From an uncultured Acetatifactor sp. (GTDB lineage: Bacteria > Bacillota > Clostridia > Lachnospirales > Lachnospiraceae), in NCBI GenBank assembly GCA_910586485.1, contig CAJUIA010000011.1, positions 47,885 through 111,884 on the forward strand: a stretch of DNA of 64,000 nucleotides, read 5' to 3'. The notes under the pieces were generated by a model, which was not told where the DNA came from, made no database searches, and worked only from the letters and a program-made list of their open reading frames with translations. This document shows positions 6,897-13,760 of this stretch, one piece after another. The position numbers and the translations under genes are program-made. How positions within the stretch are numbered: position 1 is the first letter of the stretch; the number at the start of each line of letters is the position of its first letter.

Positions 6897-9134
6897 TTAG
6901 TCAGTGGAAAGATCTTTTAGCAGGTTGAACAATTTCCCGATCTCTTCATCCTCCGGTACACACTGCTGCAGCTGCCGCAATATTTCCTCCGCCTCGCAGT
7001 ATTCCTTTTTCTCTATCTGCAGCCTTACCACCGCCTTCAGAGAGTTTACAATACCTGCAAATTCTTCCTCTGCCTCCGCTTCTCTTTGCTTCCTGCTTTG
7101 TATACTGTCCCGGCATCTTTTTGCATAGTCCCCGACTACAGGCTCCAGTGCAGGATATAACCCAAGACATTTCCGCAGGCAGATCAGCATTTCCTTATCC
7201 TCTTCCTGCTCCTTATATTTCCTCAGATCCTGTAGTAATAATGAAAGTCGGGCCTCATCAGGAAGGGCCTCCGCCATATTTTCAAATATGCTTTCCCGAA
7301 AAAGGGGCCTATAGTAATCCAGCACGCTGTCAGCATACTGCCAGAGCATCTGTTCAAGCTCTTCCGCTCCCTGATTTGAAAATCCTGCATGACAGATTTC
7401 TCTGTAATGAAGCAGACTGTATTCTCTGCATTTCATGACGGCATAGTCAAAACGGATATTTCCCTGCTTTCTCCAGACTTCCAGGCGTTTTGCCCACTGT
7501 CGGATTTCTTCCCATGAAGCTTCCCGCCCCCATTGCTCCAGACTTCGCTTCCATGCTGTGAAATCTATACTTAGCAGCATCTGCGCCACCGGTATTTCCA
7601 GCCTATCCGCTATCTCCCAGACCTCGCCTCTGACCCAGAGAATCTCCCCCGGACATTTTTCAAATATCTGCCAAAAAAGGACTGTTATCTTTTCCCTGCT
7701 CTTCTCTGCGGATTCGAGTTCTATCCTCTCTGTTTCCCACAGGATCTTTGTATAGAGGACATAGCGATGAGTACTATCCAGCTCGGATACCAGCCTGCGC
7801 AGCCGGGAGCGCTTCGCCAGCTCGCCGCGCTGTTCGTATCCAATCTCCACCTCCAAAAAGACCACATACATTTCCTTCATGCCTTCTTCTCTGGTAATAA
7901 GAGTCTGCATAATCTTTTTCCACAGAGGATGATATGAAACACTGCAGCAAGCCTCCAGCATAGCTGTTTCCCATTCTGTCTGTTGAAGGAGCCTTCGGTC
8001 TGACCAGTCCAGGCGGTAAAAAGCCTTTTCTGCCAAAGAGTAGTCTTCCGAACGGATCAAGGACTGCATACAGATCAGAATCGTTCCGTAAATAAACTGC
8101 TCCTGAAAAACCTCTGCCGTTACCGCCGCCGTCCCCTGCTCGATGGCAATCCTGTTACCGCCCAGCTCTTCCAGATATTTTAAATAGCGGACAAAATAAT
8201 CTCTACTCGTTTCGTAGTCTTTCGTCTTCGCGTACAATCTCGCTCCTGCCGCGCAGTAAAAAGCCACAGTTGGTTTCATATATTCCAGCGTCGTCAGCCG
8301 GTCTTCAAATGCTTTTTTCAGCCACTTCTTTTCTTCTTCATATTTTTGCAGACAGTCAAGAGAAATCAGGATATATGCGTATGTAGCGCCTACATGCGTC
8401 GGCGCATACTCAATCTGCTTTCTTAAAGATTCCCATTCTTCCAAACCGCTGACTGCAGCATCTATGCTTTTTCCGTATTCCTCCAAAGAAAAATACTCCT
8501 GAGCCAACTGCAGAATCCACCGCGGATTTCCCGGCTCATCCTTCCGCATTTCCAGTAGAAGGGGAAGATTTCTTGCAGAATGCCTTTTTTCTTCCTCACG
8601 GTTTTTAAAAGCATAGCCATAGTGATGGACAAAGGCGGAAAAGCTTTTCTGCGGCTGTCTGAAGGGAAGCAGATACTCATGGATTTTTCCCGTAAACTTT
8701 GCATCCTTGTCCAGCTTTTCCATTCTTGATGGATAGGACTCATTATATATTGTACCCTCTGCATTTTTATAATTACGTACCGCATAAGATGCGCTATTAT
8801 AGTTTCGGTATTCGCCTGTACGAAAAAAATTTATAATTTCTCCGGGATCCTCAAACCATTCGTCGTCGTCCAGATACAGAAACCATTCTCCCTTAGCCGC
8901 TTTCAGACCAACATTCCGGGCAGCTGCAAAATCATTGCACCACGTAAAGCTGATAATTTTATCTGCGTACTGCTCCGCCAGTTCTCGCTGTGCTGCATTG
9001 CAGCCCGTATCCACCAGAATCACTTCACAGGGAAGTTCTTTCTGAAAGGGCCGCAAGGACTCCAGACTTTTCTGCATCTCTTCACGGCCAGAGATCAGCA
9101 TGGATATAGATAAAACAATTTTTTTGTCACTCAT
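6897..9134 (-). CDS. GT2 glycosyltransferase with long helical (TPR-like) tail; candidate flagellin glycosyltransferase
   Basis: A 745-residue protein. Residues 5-110 form a GT-A fold: VILVDTG at 38-44 and the metal/nucleotide motif DDDEW at 89-93, preceded by AARNVGLKAAKGEWFLYL as in SPS/WcaA-type GT2 enzymes. Everything after about residue 180 is helical, rich in paired Leu/Ala/Tyr positions like TPR arrays (LAQEYFSLEEYGKSIDAAVS, then later repeats). Long GT2-TPR proteins encoded next to flagellin are known flagellin glycosyltransferases in Clostridia. It lies 111 bp downstream of fliC, behind a hairpin, and upstream of the GT11 gene. I infer that it places the first sugar. Confidence 0.82.
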   Translation of the reverse strand: MSDKKIVLSISMLISGREEMQKSLESLRPFQKELPCEVILVDTGCNAAQRELAEQYADKIISFTWCNDFAAARNVGLKAAKGEWFLYLDDDEWFEDPGEIINFFRTGEYRNYNSASYAVRNYKNAEGTIYNESYPSRMEKLDKDAKFTGKIHEYLLPFRQPQKSFSAFVHHYGYAFKNREEEKRHSARNLPLLLEMRKDEPGNPRWILQLAQEYFSLEEYGKSIDAAVSGLEEWESLRKQIEYAPTHVGATYAYILISLDCLQKYEEEKKWLKKAFEDRLTTLEYMKPTVAFYCAAGARLYAKTKDYETSRDYFVRYLKYLEELGGNRIAIEQGTAAVTAEVFQEQFIYGTILICMQSLIRSEDYSLAEKAFYRLDWSDRRLLQQTEWETAMLEACCSVSYHPLWKKIMQTLITREEGMKEMYVVFLEVEIGYEQRGELAKRSRLRRLVSELDSTHRYVLYTKILWETERIELESAEKSREKITVLFWQIFEKCPGEILWVRGEVWEIADRLEIPVAQMLLSIDFTAWKRSLEQWGREASWEEIRQWAKRLEVWRKQGNIRFDYAVMKCREYSLLHYREICHAGFSNQGAEELEQMLWQYADSVLDYYRPLFRESIFENMAEALPDEARLSLLLQDLRKYKEQEEDKEMLICLRKCLGLYPALEPVVGDYAKRCRDSIQSRKQREAEAEEEFAGIVNSLKAVVRLQIEKKEYCEAEEILRQLQQCVPEDEEIGKLFNLLKDLSTD

Positions 9135-9186
9135 GCCGACATATCCTTTCTCAAAATAGAGGGATACTCTGAAATATTGAAAGCAG

Positions 9187-9210
9187 GGACCCGGTTTTGA
9201 AACCGAGTCC
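9187..9210 (-). terminator. Hairpin between flagellin and glycosyltransferase genes (partial terminator)
   Basis: GGACTCGGTTT pairs with AAACCGGGTCC on the minus strand, but only a weak T-rich run (TGCTTTCAAT) follows. It probably lets some transcription continue, giving much flagellin mRNA and less glycosyltransferase mRNA. Confidence 0.55.
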
Positions 9211-9245
9211 CCCGGTAGTTACACTTAAGATCTTTTTTATGACAA

Positions 9246-10754
9246 TTATCCAAGTAAGGACAGTACACCCTGATTGGACTGATTTGCCTGTGCCAGCATG
9301 GACTGACCAGCCTGCGCCAGAATATTCTGGTTGGAGTACTTCACCATCTCGGAAGCCATATCCGTATCGCGAATAGCGGATTCTGCAGATGTGGTATTCT
9401 CCACAACATTGTCCAGGTTGTTGATCGTATGCTCAAGTCTGTTCTGTACTGCACCCAGTTCGGAACGCTGTGCGGAAACCTTGGTAATTGCAGCTGCGAT
9501 CTTCTCAATGGAATCCCTTGCATTGACATCGTTTGTGCCGTCCAGCTTCAGGCCGTTGATTCCAAGGCCTTTGGAACTCATGGTCTCAAGATTCAGCGTG
9601 ATCTGGTTATTGCTGGTTGCATCGGCGCCCACATGCAAAGCAATGTTGAGGGCCCCTGTCTTGTCACGGGAGTCAGAGATTTCAGCGGTGTTCAACGTAG
9701 TCTTGTTTCCAACCGCGTCGTATACTGCGGAAGCATCCGCACGAACATAATTGGTTCCTGTGGTCTTTTCTTTTCCGTCGTAGGATGTGGTGAAATAATT
9801 ATTCAGATCATTTGCAGAAACCTTGTTGCCATCCCTGTCGTAATATGCAGCAGTTGCTGCACTGCACTTCGATGCCGTCACCTTTGTAGCATTAAACACT
9901 ACGGTATCTGTTCTGTCGCCGGTCGTTGAAGTAGCAAGATTCGCATAATCTTCAACCTTAATCGTCCCCAGCGTAACGCCATCCTTGGTAAATACGGTAA
10001 AGGTTGCCTCTGCGGCAGCAGTGTTCAATGTGCTTGGAGAAGTCATGGTCACGTTAAACTTCTGGCCTGCCTCACCATTTAAAGTCAGGGCATAACCAGT
10101 GCTTTCAACCGCGCCGGTAGTACTGTTATACGTACTCTTCGCAGTTACGCTGACGCCTGCATCCCGTAAGGCTTTTGCCAGCTCATTCTGAGCCGCCATA
10201 TTTGTTGCTGTTACACCCTCTCCCGTGAAGGTGAGCTTCATTCCGGTAACCTTATCATCCACAAAAGTTGCGGTGGCAACGGTATCAGCACCATTAAACT
10301 TGTCATAGGAATAACTCGTTCCCTTGGGAACATCCTTATCACCTTTCAAGAGATAGGTCTCATTGAACTTTGTGGTCTCGGCTACACGGTCAATTTCTGT
10401 GGTCAGCTGATCAATTTCCTGCTGGATGGCGGTACGATCGCTCGCAGAGTTCGTGCCATTAGCTGCCTTTACTGCCAGCTCGTTCATTCTCTGCAGCATA
10501 TCATGTACTTCTGTCAGAGCACCTTCTGCGGTCTGCACTGCGCTAATGCCGTCCTGAGCGTTTGCGCTGGCCTGAGTCAGACCTCTGATCTGCTTTCTCA
10601 TCTTCTCACTGATTGCCAGACCTGCCGCGTCGTCAGCCGCACGGTTGATCTTGTAACCGGATGAAAGCTTCTCGGTGGACTTTGCCTGAGACTTGCTGGT
10701 AATGCCCAGCATTCTGTTGGAATTCATTGCCGTTAAGTTGTGTTGTACTACCAT
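9246..10754 (-). CDS. fliC: Flagellin
   Basis: A 502-residue flagellin. The N-terminal D0/D1 domain is textbook (residues 1-140: MVVQHNLTAMNSNRMLG, then KLSSGYKINRAADDAAGLAI, then a QEIDQLTTEIDRVAETTKFN segment). The C-terminal D1/D0 domain ends in ...NQGVLSLLG after MVKYSNQNILAQAGQSMLAQ. Residues 145-370 are a Thr/Ser/Asn-rich variable surface domain, the likely site of O-glycosylation. GGAGGT lies eight bases before the ATG. I see no sigma-28 promoter in the 178 bp between csrA and this gene; expression is best explained by read-through from csrA, placing it under the invertible segment at 11264-12270. Confidence 0.96.
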   Translation of the reverse strand: MVVQHNLTAMNSNRMLGITSKSQAKSTEKLSSGYKINRAADDAAGLAISEKMRKQIRGLTQASANAQDGISAVQTAEGALTEVHDMLQRMNELAVKAANGTNSASDRTAIQQEIDQLTTEIDRVAETTKFNETYLLKGDKDVPKGTSYSYDKFNGADTVATATFVDDKVTGMKLTFTGEGVTATNMAAQNELAKALRDAGVSVTAKSTYNSTTGAVESTGYALTLNGEAGQKFNVTMTSPSTLNTAAAEATFTVFTKDGVTLGTIKVEDYANLATSTTGDRTDTVVFNATKVTASKCSAATAAYYDRDGNKVSANDLNNYFTTSYDGKEKTTGTNYVRADASAVYDAVGNKTTLNTAEISDSRDKTGALNIALHVGADATSNNQITLNLETMSSKGLGINGLKLDGTNDVNARDSIEKIAAAITKVSAQRSELGAVQNRLEHTINNLDNVVENTTSAESAIRDTDMASEMVKYSNQNILAQAGQSMLAQANQSNQGVLSLLG

Positions 10755-10760
10755 AAATTT

Positions 10761-10796
10761 ACCTCCATGATGTTACCTGACGCAAATCCGTTTGCG
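10761..10796 (-). promoter_or_regulatory. Probable CsrA-binding sites in the flagellin leader
   Basis: On the minus strand a perfect six-base-pair hairpin, CGCAAA-CGGA-TTTGCG (10781-10796), shows GGA in its loop. A second GGA is the Shine-Dalgarno sequence itself (10761-10766, GGAGGT), 23 bases downstream. A GGA-loop hairpin plus a GGA overlapping the ribosome-binding site is the arrangement by which CsrA represses hag translation in Bacillus subtilis. csrA is the adjacent upstream gene, which supports the reading. Confidence 0.68.
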
Positions 10797-10932
10797 CCGG
10801 TGCCTGTTAATTGGTTTCCTTTTATAATAATCCGGGTATGCCCCTGTTCCCGCCGGGCCCTTGGCGTACTTTGCGGCACGCCCGGTTATTACCTTGACAT
10901 TTTGCTGCTGCCGGTTTTCGCAGCTTTCTTAT

Positions 10933-11202
10933 TTACTGCATCCGTCCTGTTCCGGCGATCACGATATTCTTTTTCTTCTTATACTTCTCCGGCTTTTCTG
11001 GCTCCGCGTAGTATTTGGGGAGCGTGGCCCGGATCTCCGGATCCGTAAACTTCTTCTCAATGACGCTGCTGCGCACAATGTCCACTTCTTTCGGCGCATC
11101 AATCATGATTCTTAAGTGCTTCCCCGTCCCGCCCAGGAATACGATCTTAATGTCGTCTCCCAGCATCAGATACTCTTCCGTGCTTACTGTCAGTCTTAAC
11201 AT
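10933..11202 (-). CDS. csrA: Carbon storage regulator CsrA
   Basis: An 89-residue CsrA: MLRLTVSTEEYLMLGDDIKI at the start, IDAPKEVDIVR at residues 34-44, with the RNA-contacting Arg at position 44 as in characterised CsrA proteins. The C-terminus is longer than the usual 60-75 residues and ends in a Lys-rich tail. AGGGAGG lies before the ATG. CsrA binds GGA hairpins to block translation; in Firmicutes its main target is flagellin mRNA, and FliW relieves it. No fliW is present in this window. The gene is co-oriented with and upstream of fliC, and its 5' side abuts an inverted repeat of the invertible segment 61 bp upstream. Confidence 0.9.
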   Translation of the reverse strand: MLRLTVSTEEYLMLGDDIKIVFLGGTGKHLRIMIDAPKEVDIVRSSVIEKKFTDPEIRATLPKYYAEPEKPEKYKKKKNIVIAGTGRMQ

Positions 11203-11263
11203 TCCTAACCTCCCTGTCTCTTACGGTGTCCGCTTTTGGCCCGCGGCGCTCCCTGCCTGTCTT

Positions 11264-11295
11264 TGCAACATTTTATTCAAAATGTTGCATCACTC
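11264..11295 (+). repeat. Left inverted repeat of the invertible segment
   Basis: A 32-bp sequence whose reverse complement recurs at 12239-12270 with one mismatch. Its first 26 bases form a perfect 11-bp palindrome, TGCAACATTTT and AAAATGTTGCA, around the asymmetric centre ATTC. A palindromic core with short asymmetric centre is the usual design of a tyrosine-recombinase crossover site. It lies 61 bp upstream of the csrA start. Confidence 0.85.
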
Positions 11296-11420
11296 ATGGG
11301 CAGTCGATGTCTTGGCCACATCCGGCAAGGCATCTATGCCAAAATATGGTAAATTGCCTATGGGGAATTATTATCACGCTGCATGAATCTGCCGCATGAA
11401 TCTGTTCAAGGAGGAAAAAC

Positions 11421-11981
11421 ATGAGTACAACACAACCAATCAGAAACAAAGCACAGCTGGACAAGTTTAAAAGCTTCTATCAGGAAACACCCCAGGGGGC
11501 ACGCAATTCCACCCTGATTGCCATCGGTTTGAACACCGCTCTGCGCATCGGCGATATATTAAGCCTGACCTGCAAAGACATCTATGCCGAGGATGGGAAA
11601 CCTCGCACCCATCTTGTAATCAAAGAACATAAAACCGGTAAAGAAAACCGTATCTGCATGAATAAAGCCCTGCGCCGGGCCTTGACTGCCTATCGCCGGG
11701 TTCTCATAAAAACGCACATGTATCACGAAGGCAATCCCTATCTGTTTCCCAGTGCCAGGAAACAGGGATCCCACCTTTCCCGCTGCCAGGCCTTCCGCAT
11801 TATCTCCCAGGCAGCGGCGGGCACGGGCATGGAGGATCATATCAGCTGTCATTCCCTGCGTAAGACCTTCGGCTATCACGCCTGGCGCCGGGGAACGGAC
11901 CCGCTTTTAATCATGGCACTGTTAAACCATTCCTCCATCCAGATCACCATGCGGTATCTCTGTATTGAGCAGGACGATTAG
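11421..11981 (+). CDS. Small tyrosine recombinase (FimB/FimE-size), probable DNA invertase
   Basis: A 186-residue protein consisting of the catalytic domain alone, the same scale as FimB/FimE. The active site looks complete: Arg in TALRIGDIL, Lys in KEHKTGKENR, His and Arg in HSLRKTFGYH, His in LLNHSSIQ and the nucleophile Tyr179 in MRYL. AAGGAGG lies just before the ATG. It lies inside the inverted repeats it probably recombines. Oddity: after the TAG stop the frame continues DAVYQKMQF to a TAA, matching what the family's C-terminus should look like, so an amber mutation (possibly CAG to TAG) may have removed the last ten residues. The nucleophile is retained. Confidence 0.85.
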   Translation: MSTTQPIRNKAQLDKFKSFYQETPQGARNSTLIAIGLNTALRIGDILSLTCKDIYAEDGKPRTHLVIKEHKTGKENRICMNKALRRALTAYRRVLIKTHMYHEGNPYLFPSARKQGSHLSRCQAFRIISQAAAGTGMEDHISCHSLRKTFGYHAWRRGTDPLLIMALLNHSSIQITMRYLCIEQDD

Positions 11982-12196
11982 GACGCCGTCTATCAGAAAA
12001 TGCAGTTTTAAGGACACATAGCGGATAGCTGTCTTTGCGTGCTGTCTGCCAGGAGCTGCCTGCTGAAACCGAAATCTATCTGCTTTTTCCGGCCTGGGAA
12101 TGCTCCGGGGCCTGTTTACCATGTCTAGCTTTTTATTTGGGGAGTTATTTTCAAAGTGAATTCCGAATGAATTTTCAAAAAAATTTATTTTAGGGC

Positions 12197-12223
12197 TAAA
12201 GTTTTCCAAAAGCCTGACGATAT
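12197..12223 (+). promoter_or_regulatory. Flagellar sigma-28/sigma-D promoter inside the invertible segment
   Basis: TAAAGTTT (12197-12204), an 11-bp spacer, then GACGATAT (12216-12223). The flagellar consensus is TAAAGTTT-N11-GCCGATAA (GCCGATAT in Bacillus), so 14 or 15 of 16 positions match with exact spacing. A start site is expected near 12230, just before the right inverted repeat. As given it points right, towards the coiled-coil gene at 12425; after inversion it would drive csrA-fliC. The rest of 11982-12196 shows no gene I can support. Confidence 0.8.
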
Positions 12224-12238
12224 AGATTATGTAACTAA

Positions 12239-12270
12239 GAGTGATGCAACATTTTGAATAAATTGTTGCA
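12239..12270 (-). repeat. Right inverted repeat of the invertible segment
   Basis: Reverse complement of the repeat at 11264-11295 with one mismatch (T for A in the distal arm). The palindrome arms are TGCAACATTTT and AAATTGTTGCA around GAAT, so the asymmetric centre is in opposite orientation to the left copy. That predicts inversion rather than deletion. Confidence 0.85.
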
Positions 12271-12372
12271 TCCTGTTTCTGTAATTTATATTTTACATCA
12301 TTTCAATCATTTATTCTTACTTCTTTTTAAATTTATTTCCGATATTTTTTCATAAATACAATATTAATCAAG

Positions 12373-12401
12373 TAGACTATGCACTTAAGTTGTGATATAG
12401 T
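12373..12401 (+). promoter_or_regulatory. Sigma-A-like promoter of the coiled-coil gene
   Basis: TAGACT (12373-12378), 17-bp spacer, TATAGT (12396-12401), followed by AGGGAGG before the ATG at 12425. This gives the coiled-coil gene its own promoter independent of the invertible one. Confidence 0.5.
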
Positions 12402-12424
12402 TACCTTTAGGGAGGCACAAGTAT

Positions 12425-12721
12425 ATGGATCAGGAAAGCATGGAAATGTTTGGTAAGGTTCTGGACAAGTTGGACAGCATTGACGGTCGTCTGGACAAGA
12501 TGGAAAATCGTCTGGATAAGGTGGAAAATCGTCTTGATAAGGTGGAAAATCGTCTGGACGTTATAGAAGTCCGGCAGAATAAAATGTCAAGTCAACTGAC
12601 GGAATTACAGCTTTCACAAAAGCTTTTTGAAATGAATACCAATAGGAATCTTGCAAAATTGCAGGATAGTGTAGACACGATAGAAGAAATACTTAAGATG
12701 AACGATCTGCTTCCCAGATAA
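12425..12721 (+). CDS. Small coiled-coil protein with 21-bp tandem repeats
   Basis: A 98-residue protein that is nearly all heptad coiled coil. Residues 20-45 are three tandem copies of a seven-residue unit (RLDKMEN, RLDKVEN, RLDKVEN) encoded by 21-bp DNA repeats at 12488-12550, with a partial fourth copy. It has no membrane segment or catalytic motif. AGGGAGG lies before the start. Because the sigma-28 promoter at 12197 faces it in the given orientation, it could be expressed when flagellin is off; that is speculation. Function unknown. Confidence 0.7.
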   Translation: MDQESMEMFGKVLDKLDSIDGRLDKMENRLDKVENRLDKVENRLDVIEVRQNKMSSQLTELQLSQKLFEMNTNRNLAKLQDSVDTIEEILKMNDLLPR

Positions 12722-12769
12722 CCATATAGATGCCTCATTTCTATCTGATTCCGAAAGGTTGGAAGCGCC

Positions 12770-13681
12770 ATGCTGGTTGACAATACATTAATTTATATTC
12801 CCAAATACAAAATAGAAATCGGCCGGCCCGAAAGCAGTCTGTACTACTTTTTTGACTATGACGAGCGCTCTTACTCCATCAATATGGAGTTTCAGCACTT
12901 CCACCAGTTTTATGAAATCTGTATCTTTCTGGAAGAAAGCGCCGGCCACCTGATCGACGGCGTCTGGTACGATATGCGCTGCTGTGACATCGTAGCCCTT
13001 CGTCCCTCATTGCTGCACAAGACGGTTTATCCGGAGGGGGCTCCAAACAAGCGTCTGATTATCCAGTTTTCCCTGCCGCCCATGGCCTCTGCCTTTGAGA
13101 GCAGCATGAAATCTCTCTATGGCATCTTTGAAGAGACTGTACCTATTTACCGTTTTGAAGGCCCCTATAAAAAAGCGGTGCTGGAAAAGCTGAACGATAT
13201 TTATTATCTTTCTCAAAGCCCCGGCGAGCTGAGAGAGCTTTTCATACACAACAAGTTTATAGAATTTCTGGGCTTGATCTACTTATATAAGGAAAAAAAC
13301 ACATATTCCAATCATGCAGACTTTGATAATATCACAAACAAGGTCTATAACATTACTGCCTTTATTCACAGCCATTTTACGGAAAATATCTCGCTGGAGT
13401 CCATCTCAAGGGAATTTTTTATCAGCAGCTATTATCTGTCTCATCAGTTCAAGCGGATCACCGGCTTTACCCTGACAGATTATGTGCAGCTGACCCGTGT
13501 GCGGAATGCACAGACCCTGCTCCTGTCCACGGATCTTTCCATTGCAGAGATTGCGTTCCAGTGCGGGTTTTCCAGCTTTTCCCAATTTAACAGGGCCTTT
13601 AATAAATTCATGCACCAGGCCCCTTCTTCTTTCCGCAAAAGCGCCAAAATAGCCGCCGCTCAATCTTCGGCTTCCTCATAG
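12770..13681 (+). CDS. AraC-family transcriptional regulator
   Basis: A 303-residue regulator. Residues 1-150 form a cupin-like sensing domain (FQHFHQFYEICIFLEESAGH, with the paired His typical of AraC sugar-binding folds). Residues 195-295 hold two helix-turn-helix motifs: ENISLESISREFFISSYYLS and the second ending in IAEIAFQCGFSSFSQFNRAF. No sugar genes are immediately co-oriented, but a GH105 gene converges 650 bp downstream. Ligand unknown. Confidence 0.9.
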   Translation: MLVDNTLIYIPKYKIEIGRPESSLYYFFDYDERSYSINMEFQHFHQFYEICIFLEESAGHLIDGVWYDMRCCDIVALRPSLLHKTVYPEGAPNKRLIIQFSLPPMASAFESSMKSLYGIFEETVPIYRFEGPYKKAVLEKLNDIYYLSQSPGELRELFIHNKFIEFLGLIYLYKEKNTYSNHADFDNITNKVYNITAFIHSHFTENISLESISREFFISSYYLSHQFKRITGFTLTDYVQLTRVRNAQTLLLSTDLSIAEIAFQCGFSSFSQFNRAFNKFMHQAPSSFRKSAKIAAAQSSASS

Positions 13682-13690
13682 CCGCTTACG

Positions 13691-13712
13691 ATTTGTGGGG
13701 ATACCCGCAAAT
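13691..13712 (+). terminator. Hairpin after the AraC gene
   Basis: ATTTGTGGG pairs with CCCGCAAAT around GATA, followed after some bases by TCTTTTTC. It lies 10 bp after the AraC stop and 50 bp before mntP, so it could end the AraC transcript or act in the mntP leader. I do not see the fuller fold of a manganese (yybP-ykoY) riboswitch. Confidence 0.45.
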
Positions 13713-13760
13713 TGCCTTTGGGTCTTTTTCAAAAGAAAAACAAGAGGATGGGATGAAAAG

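Larger units (their letters stand above)
11264..12270. mobile_element. Invertible segment with recombinase and flagellar promoter (putative flagellin phase switch)
   Basis: A 1,007-bp segment bounded by 32-bp inverted repeats with one mismatch. It contains a FimB-sized tyrosine recombinase (11421-11981) and, 15 bp inside the right repeat, a near-consensus sigma-28 promoter facing outward (12197-12223). In the given orientation the promoter faces away from csrA-fliC; after inversion it would lie about 75 bp of sequence upstream of csrA and face it. I find no convincing alternative promoter between the left repeat and csrA. The repeats, recombinase motifs and promoter are seen in the sequence; switching itself is inferred. 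Confidence 0.8.

Noticed and set aside
10797..10932. A separate flagellar promoter directly before fliC
   Set aside because: I scanned the minus strand for TAAA-N15-GCCGATA-like and sigma-A-like pairs and found none with correct spacing; the region is GC-rich leader sequence.
12488..12559. Short regular repeats suggesting a CRISPR array
   Set aside because: The repeats are contiguous 21-bp units without spacers and lie in frame in a coiled-coil gene; no cas genes are present in the window.
13691..13760. Manganese riboswitch upstream of mntP
   Set aside because: Only a single short hairpin is present in about 50 bp; the conserved loops of the yybP-ykoY element cannot be found.
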